This document shows positions 16,948 to 22,092 of a stretch of DNA of 22,092 nt, piece after piece; position 1 is the first letter of the stretch, and every line of letters begins with the position of its first letter. The notes below the pieces were generated by a model, which ran no database searches, was not told the DNA's origin, and saw only the letters and a program-made list of their open reading frames with translations. Both the position numbers and the translations under genes were made by a program. Location: positions 1 through 22,092 of the forward strand of contig JAITJR010000094.1 in assembly GCA_031278855.1 (NCBI GenBank). Direction: 5' to 3'. The DNA is from Mycoplasmataceae bacterium (lineage in GTDB: Bacteria; Bacillota_I; Bacilli_A; Mycoplasmatales; Mycoplasmoidaceae).

Positions 16948-18735
16948 ATGTTGAACCAACAATTACAATTTAAATTAGCACGAATTCCCAAAAAACCTGG
17001 TGTTTATTTGTGAAAAAATAAATATGATCAAATAATTTATGTGGGAAAGGCAAAAAATTTATTTAATCGTACACACCAATATTTTAGCAATGCCCATAAT
17101 GATAAAACTTCTTTATTAGTAAATCACATTGCTGACGTAGATTTTATTGTTGTAAATAACGAAATTGAAGCTTTAATTTTAGAAGCTAATCTAATTCATA
17201 AACATCATCCAAAATATAACATCCTGCTAAAAGATGGTTCTGGATATCCCTACATCCTATTAACTAATGAAACTCATCCGCGTTTACTATACACCAGGGA
17301 CTATAAAAAAATTAAGGGTAAATATTATGGCCCATTTGCCACAAGTAAAAGCAATCGTTATGACACCTATAATTTATTACTAAAATTATTCCCCCTCCGA
17401 AAATGTAATTACATCCCTAAAACTAAATGTCTCTATTATGACATTGGTCAATGTTTTGGTCCATGCATTCGCCCCATTGACCAGAAATCATACCAACCAG
17501 TACTCCAAGAAATTGATAATTTTTTTAAAGGAAAACCCGCGAGTATTATTCAACGTTTAACACATTTAGAAAAACAAGCAGCAAACGATTTGAACTTCGA
17601 AGAAGCAAAACGTAATTTAGACTTAATTACACAAATCAAAACTGTTTCTAAAGAAATGTCTCTTAATCAAAATGTTAGTTTACATAGTACTGATAATGAA
17701 GATATTATTGGTTATCACATTAAAGATAATTTAATGGCAATCGTTATTTTCTCTTATGTTGGAGGTAAATTATTAACCAAACAACAACAAATTGTGGAAA
17801 TTTATGCCAACTATGAAGAAATTTTAATTGAATATTTATTACAATATTATTATCAGACATTCAATTTACCTAAAAGATGCTACTTGAACTTAAAACGCAG
17901 CTCATTAACACAATTAACTCACGTAGTAAAATTACAGTTCATCCAACCACTAACTGGCAAACATAAAACTATCTTACAAAATGCCGCTCATAACGCCAAA
18001 AACTTTATGGAAACCAATTACTTAGTTTACAAACGACATCAAGCACAAACTACGCAAGCGTTCAATGAATTAAGGAAAATACTAAACATTGATAATCTAT
18101 CACTTATCAATGTTTTTGATATCTCTAATCTGTTTAGTGATGATCGAGTTGGAGCCATGATTACACTAGAAGAAGGTAGTTTTAATAAAAATCTCTACCG
18201 TAAATTTATCATTAAAGATTTAGAAAATAACTCCGATTATGCTGCGATGTATGAAATGATTAAACGTCAATATACTAAGGTCATTACCGAACATACATTG
18301 TTGTTGCCTAATTTAATTATCGTTGATGGTGGTCTCGCTCAAATCCATGCTGCCACCAAAGCTTTATCAGAATTAAAACTTGATAAAATTATTCCCGTTA
18401 TTGGTTTAGCTAAAGACCAACATCATAAAACGCATCGCATTGTTTTTCCTAATCGACCACAAATTTTGTTAGATTCTCAAACCCCGATTTACATGTTCTT
18501 ATTAAACCTACAAGAAGAAGTGCATCGTTATGCCATCAATTTCTTTCGACAGCGATTCAAAAGTTCTACTTTTAAATCCATGCTTCACGAAATTCCAGGA
18601 TTAGGTGAAAAATCTATTAATAAATTGCTAACTCATTATGAAAACATTGCCAATATCAAAAAAGCTAGTTTCCATGAGTTAAGCCAATATGTGAAAGAAG
18701 ATATTGCCAAATTAATTAAAGAAAAATTAAAATAA
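16948..18735 (+). CDS. uvrC: Excinuclease ABC subunit C
   Basis: This 595-residue nuclease makes both incisions in nucleotide excision repair with UvrA and UvrB. It carries the N-terminal GIY-YIG nuclease domain (GVYLWKN and IIYVGKAKNL, residues 18-42), the CLYYDIGQCFGPC motif, the UVR motif for UvrB binding (about 203-230, NFEEAKRNLD), the C-terminal RNase H-like nuclease (VFDISN, then LIIVDGGLAQ), and a helix-hairpin-helix pair at the end (IPGLGEKSINKLL). The only UGA, Trp22, sits in the nuclease domain, which would otherwise appear truncated. The size is normal. It begins 2 nt after the preceding gene without a clear ribosome site, suggesting coupled translation. Confidence 0.96.
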
Positions 18736-18739
18736 CAAC

Positions 18740-19219
18740 ATGAAACATCGCATCTTAGTTCTATCAGATAGCCACGGTATTAACGACTTAATGTTACGTA
18801 TTATTGAAAAAGAAGCAGCCGAATTAGTTGTGCACGCTGGTGATTATTGCACTTCAATAAATACCATGAAAAAATATATTCACTACTTTGTTAATGGCAA
18901 TAACGATTATGACGACAAAGATATTGAAATATTTGATTATGCTGGCTTTAAATTTCTATTAGTGCACGGCGATCAGCTTTGATCATGAGACGAAAATAAA
19001 TGATACCAACGCTTAAGAAATTTAGGTAATAAACATAGCGTTGATATTGTTATTTTTGGCCATTCGCATAAAGATTTAATTGACAATACCACCAAACCTT
19101 ATTTATTAAACCCTGGATCAATTACACTGCCCCGCAATAACGGTTTACAAAAAAGCTATGCCATAATTGAAATTGATAAAACCAATCTTAATTTTCAAAT
19201 AAAGTACATAAAAAATTAA
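18740..19219 (+). CDS. YfcE/MJ0936-type metallophosphoesterase
   Basis: This 159-residue protein has all blocks of the calcineurin-like fold: SDSHG (D10, H12), HAGD (D35), NGNND (N54), LLVHGD (H76) and FGHSH (H108, H110), then NPGSITLPR. Such enzymes bind two metal ions and hydrolyse phosphodiesters; the natural substrate is generally unknown. The length is typical of the small YfcE group. Three UGA codons encode Trp81, Trp83 and Trp88 between the fifth and sixth blocks, so standard-code calling loses the last 79 residues. It lies 4 nt after uvrC and is probably in the same transcript. No terminator is obvious in the 78 nt that follow. Confidence 0.9.
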
Positions 19220-19285
19220 AACTACTCTTCCTTCATATTGCAATGACAAGTTTTTCGTAATAACCTATCTTTAATCTTATTCCCG

Positions 19286-19291
19286 TATAAT
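19286..19291 (+). promoter_or_regulatory. -10 box for the second ABC operon
   Basis: TATAAT lies 6 nt before an in-frame GTG (19298) and 18 nt before the ATG at 19310. The 6-nt spacing equals that of the two genes around 16260, which favours the GTG as a leaderless start. Confidence 0.45.
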
Positions 19292-19297
19292 TCAAAT

Positions 19298-20023
19298 GTG
19301 AATGTCATTATGAAAACTAAAAATTCTACGAATCTCAAGACGGTTTTCAAGCAAACTATCCTTAGTACATTTAGTCAAATATCTACTTGAGTTTGTTTTT
19401 TAATTATCGGGGCAATTATGATGCTTACCGTTATTGTTTTACCTTTTGCTCTACCAGAAAAGGTTGGTATATCGTTTTTTCCAGAGATATTTTATCCTAT
19501 TTCTTTAATGGTTGTCCTTTGGACCATTACCGCAACAACGAATGGATTAGAATTACACGAAATGACTTTTGTGTTATCACGACCAGTTAGTCGTACCACC
19601 TATATTGTTGGTAAGATTTTGGCTTCGCTAGTCACTAGTAGCTTAATGTATTTTGTTGCTCTAATTTTAATGCTAATCAATATTCTTTACTTTAAAATTA
19701 AAGTTAATTATGATGTAATTACTGGTAATAATTTAAAATGAATTATTGTCTTCTTGCCAACATTCTTAGCATGAATTTTTGGGATTGCTAGCGCCATTTT
19801 TTTCCGAACTTTTATCAAAAAAGATGCATTAATTAGTGTCATAGTGTATGTTATATGTTTATTAACCTATGAATTGTATATTATCATTTCAGTCGCTATT
19901 ACTAATCAACTTAACACTACAAATGCTTATTTATTAATTCCTTCGATTGTTTTTAGTTGTCTAGCGGTTATTTTCTTTATTGGCGGCTATGTAATTTTTC
20001 AAAGAGCATATGTGAAAGTGTAG
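19298..20023 (+). CDS. ABC-2-type permease (cassette 2)
   Basis: Starting at GTG 19298 the protein has 241 residues; starting at ATG 19310 it has 237. It shows six hydrophobic segments: after STWVCF, in the FPEIFYPISLMVVLW region, after VGKIL, and three in the C-terminal half, with only short loops. The motif LELHEMTFVLSRPVSR after TM2 resembles the coupling region of ABC-2 permeases (compare EYRDDGTEL-LVTKPINR in permease A). Unlike permeases A and B it has no large TM5-TM6 loop. The ATPase gene begins 5 nt after its stop, so the two form a simple exporter, presumably a permease homodimer. The substrate is unknown. UGA codons encode three Trp residues. Confidence 0.8.
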
Positions 20024-20028
20024 TTATC

Positions 20029-20793
20029 ATGGCTAATTTATTACAAGTCGAACATTTATCGTTAACAATGAATAAAACCTCAATTTTAAAAGATGTCTCT
20101 TTTGAAATTGAAGAAGGTCATCTATGTGCCTTTATCGGTTCCAATGGAGCAGGTAAAACCACTACCATTAAATGTATTGTGGGTTTGTATCCGTATACCC
20201 AAGGCAAAATTACTATTAACGGTGTCAGTGCTAAAAATGCAATGAGTCATTATGCTTTAGGATATGTACCTGAAAAAGAAAATTTTCCTAAAATTAAAGT
20301 GAAGCGTTTTTTAACTAGTATGAGTGAGTTTTATCATTTAGATAAAAATAAAACTAATACTACTGTCCAAAAGCTTTATCAATTATTTCAGATTGAAGGA
20401 TTTGAAAACCACCGTTTAACTAAATTATCTAGTGGACAAAAAAAGAAAATATTAATCATCCAAGCTTTAATAAATAATCCTGATATCTTGATTATGGATG
20501 AACCGACTGAAAATATGGATCCTGATGCTCGTTTGATTTTTTATGAAGTAATTAACACATTTAAAAAAATGAAAAAAACTATCTTCATTTCAACCCATAA
20601 TTTGGATGAAATTCAAAAATATGCTGATGATGTAGTAATTATCAATGATGGTGAAATCAAATTCACTGGTAGTATTAAAAGTAAAGATTTATACCAAATA
20701 TACGAAAGATACACTGACAATAAAAGAAACGAATCCGTGGCAAAAGAAATTAAAAAAATTACCGCTGCTGATATTTTTAATACTTCTTTGTAA
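20029..20793 (+). CDS. ABC transporter ATP-binding protein (cassette 2)
   Basis: The 254-residue ATPase has Walker A GSNGAGKTT (37-45), the signature LSSGQKKK (133-140), Walker B ILIMDEP with D157 and E158, the D-loop ENMDP, and the switch His in STHN (H190). It is a compact ABC domain with a short basic tail. The SSGQKKK signature and the segments GYVPE-x-x-x-FP and ILIMDEP match the ATPase of cassette 1, so the two are paralogues, this one without the N-terminal extension. I chose ATG 20029; the frame stays open upstream but only inside the permease gene. It is the last gene before a convergent pair; no clear terminator lies in the 74-bp gap. Confidence 0.93.
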   Translation: MANLLQVEHLSLTMNKTSILKDVSFEIEEGHLCAFIGSNGAGKTTTIKCIVGLYPYTQGKITINGVSAKNAMSHYALGYVPEKENFPKIKVKRFLTSMSEFYHLDKNKTNTTVQKLYQLFQIEGFENHRLTKLSSGQKKKILIIQALINNPDILIMDEPTENMDPDARLIFYEVINTFKKMKKTIFISTHNLDEIQKYADDVVIINDGEIKFTGSIKSKDLYQIYERYTDNKRNESVAKEIKKITAADIFNTSL

Positions 20794-20867
20794 TTTACAT
20801 ACCAAACATGTATATAAGAAAATTTTTAAATCAACTGTACGGTTACTATTTGAATCAGTAAATAAAA

Positions 20868-21455
20868 CTATAATTTATCAATTAATTTACTTAAAGCTTG
20901 ACCACGATGATTGATTTTTAGTTTTTCATCATCGGTCAATTTGGACATAGTTACTTTGTATCCTGCAGGGATAAAAATAGGATCATGTGTCAAGCCGTTG
21001 TCGATATTAATAATTTTTTTGGATAATTTACCATCTAATTGCCCCATTGTTTGAATCGTTTTCTTATTAGGAAATACACAAGTTACTACGGAAATAAAAT
21101 GAGCATTACGGAAAGGATCGTTCACTCCCTTAATCGCATTTAATAATTTAGTTAACTGTACTTTTCTAGTAGTATCAAGTCCACCATAACGATTGGTAAA
21201 GACCCCAGGTTTACCACCAAGAGCATCCACACAAAGACCACTGTCTTCAGCTATTGTAATGTAACCAGTATCTTTACATACTTGTTTCGCTTTCAACAAA
21301 CTATTACCTGCAAATGTTTTTTGGGTTTCTTGAATTGGTCGATGATAGTTAATGTCATTTAAACTTAAAAATTGATATTTATGGCTCAGTGGTTTTAAAC
21401 CATGAATAATTTGTTGAAATTTAGCAGAATTATTAGTGGCAATGACAATTTTCAT
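20868..21455 (-). CDS. rdgB: RdgB/Ham1-family non-canonical purine NTP pyrophosphatase
   Basis: This 195-residue enzyme hydrolyses ITP, dITP and XTP to monophosphates, keeping deaminated purines out of DNA and RNA. Visible signatures are the start IVIATNNSAK (T7, N8, N9, K12), the block ETQKTFAGNSLLKAK, IAEDSGLCVDAL with E70 and D71, GVFTNRYGG (ARYAG in most relatives), the PIFIP block and the C-terminal NHRGQAL. Length and order are normal, and no UGA is needed. The ATG is 2 nt after the obgE stop, so the two are co-transcribed. Confidence 0.93.
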   Translation of the reverse strand: MKIVIATNNSAKFQQIIHGLKPLSHKYQFLSLNDINYHRPIQETQKTFAGNSLLKAKQVCKDTGYITIAEDSGLCVDALGGKPGVFTNRYGGLDTTRKVQLTKLLNAIKGVNDPFRNAHFISVVTCVFPNKKTIQTMGQLDGKLSKKIINIDNGLTHDPIFIPAGYKVTMSKLTDDEKLKINHRGQALSKLIDKL

Positions 21456-21457
21456 AA

Positions 21458-22092
21458 TTATTGATCCACGACGAATTCATTTCCATAAATCATCAAAATA
21501 TCTCCAGCACGAGCTCCTAGTTTTTTGGCACTCTCTTCAACGCCAATGGTTTGCATTTTTTGATTATATCGAGCAATATTATCCTTCGTATCTAGTGGTA
21601 TTTTATTAGTCCAATACGCCATGTATTCACTCTGCACTGCTCATTTATTTGCTTCAATTGGAACAATCTTCAAATCTTTAGCGAAATCTTTTTGCTGTTT
21701 TAATTCAATAATTTTAGTCTTGGCAGTTTTATTTAACAATTTAATTTTATTAGTTATTTGTACTGTATCAAATACATTAAATATTTCATCAACTAATTCC
21801 TTAATGCCAGTACCATTTAAAGCACTAATATGATACAATTTAGTTTTAACCACTTTTTTTAATTTAGCGAAATTGGCATGTTCATTATTAATATCACTCT
21901 TATTAGCCACAATAATAATCGGTTTGGCAAATAAAGCTTTGCTATATTTTTTTAATTCAGTATTAATTGTTTCATAAGCTTGCACAACATCTTCGTTGTC
22001 TTGAGGATTTAGCGATATTAAATGAATTAGTATGGAACAACGTTCAATGTGTTTAAGAAATTCATGACCCAAACCTTTCCCTTCGGCTGCTC
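21458..22092 (-). CDS. obgE: GTPase Obg/CgtA, 3' part (partial, 5' end outside window)
   Basis: The last 210 residues of Obg are present. They begin just after the G3 aspartate region, in the switch II helix EGKGLGHEFLKHIER. Then come G4 (VANKSD), G5 (SALNGTG), and a C-terminal OCT domain ending GDILMIYGNEFVV. Obg is an essential GTPase of 50S ribosome assembly and stress signalling. The stop was found by reading UGA as Trp after PIEANK (21641-21643); without this the OCT domain would be lost. It lies 2 nt before rdgB in one operon. The N-terminal Obg fold and G1 lie outside the window. Confidence 0.93.

Noticed and set aside
19957..20028. Upstream extension of the cassette 2 ATPase
   Set aside because: The extra residues come from the overlapping 3' end of the permease gene; MANLLQVEHL at 20029 is the normal start of an ABC domain.
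20796..20812. TACAT/ATGTA hairpin as terminator for the second ABC operon
   Set aside because: A 5-bp A+T-rich stem without an adjacent T run is too weak to support.
1..22092. CRISPR array, prophage, rRNA or intact transposase
   Set aside because: No regularly spaced repeats, phage structural genes, rRNA-like sequence or transposase motifs were seen on either strand.

Overview
The window is A+T-rich chromosomal DNA from a wall-less bacterium of the class Mollicutes (Mycoplasma/Malacoplasma/Ureaplasma-type). UGA must be read as tryptophan: with genetic code 4 the broken frames of pheS, pheT, ileS, uvrC, the PP2C phosphatase, a lipoprotein and three ABC permeases each become one full-length protein, with Trp at conserved sites. 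Short intergenic gaps, a diderm-free lipoprotein signal and a PASTA-less Ser/Thr kinase fit the same picture. The genus cannot be settled from the sequence. A bacterial-type 2[4Fe-4S] ferredoxin and a NifU-like protein hint at low-potential Fe-S metabolism, which is not universal in this class. All coordinates below use code 4.

Layout. 1-380: a 15-bp inverted repeat around the tail of an unidentified frame, then the rpsU promoter. 380-1273: rpsU (+), a NifU-like Fe-S protein (-), an S1-domain RNA-binding protein (+) whose stop lies inside a tRNA-Arg(UCG) gene. 1274-2023: a small lipoprotein with a G8 tract in its signal peptide, then a strong hairpin. 2024-5609: pheS-pheT-ferredoxin. 5679-7623 (-): PP2C phosphatase and a PrkC-like membrane kinase, overlapping by 20 bp; the kinase has an in-frame TAA exactly in its HRD-x-KPEN catalytic loop. 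7772-10471: ileS. 10498-15824: a tight permease-ATPase-permease ABC cassette, both permeases carrying very large loops between TM5 and TM6. 15829-16245 (-): a DUF192 protein. 16280-19219: an unknown protein, uvrC and a YfcE/MJ0936-type phosphoesterase, closely packed. 19298-20793: a second, ordinary-sized ABC-2 permease/ATPase pair. 20868-22092 (-): rdgB and the 3' part of obgE.

How it fits together. Most of the window is housekeeping: translation (S21, PheRS, IleRS, tRNA-Arg, Obg), DNA repair and nucleotide sanitation (UvrC, RdgB), reversible protein phosphorylation (kinase/phosphatase pair) and Fe-S electron transfer. The accessory part is the ABC material: two ATPases with the same SSGQKKK signature serve three ABC-2-type permeases, probably two exporters of unknown substrate.

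The points most worth a second look are the nonsense codon in the kinase, the run of genes whose -10 box lies only 6-11 nt before the start codon (leaderless mRNAs), a tRNA with an apparent A19-U56 replacement of the universal G19-C56 pair, the poly-G tract in the lipoprotein, and the large-loop permease cassette. No gene-free stretch exceeds 300 bases. I see no CRISPR array, rRNA or intact transposase.
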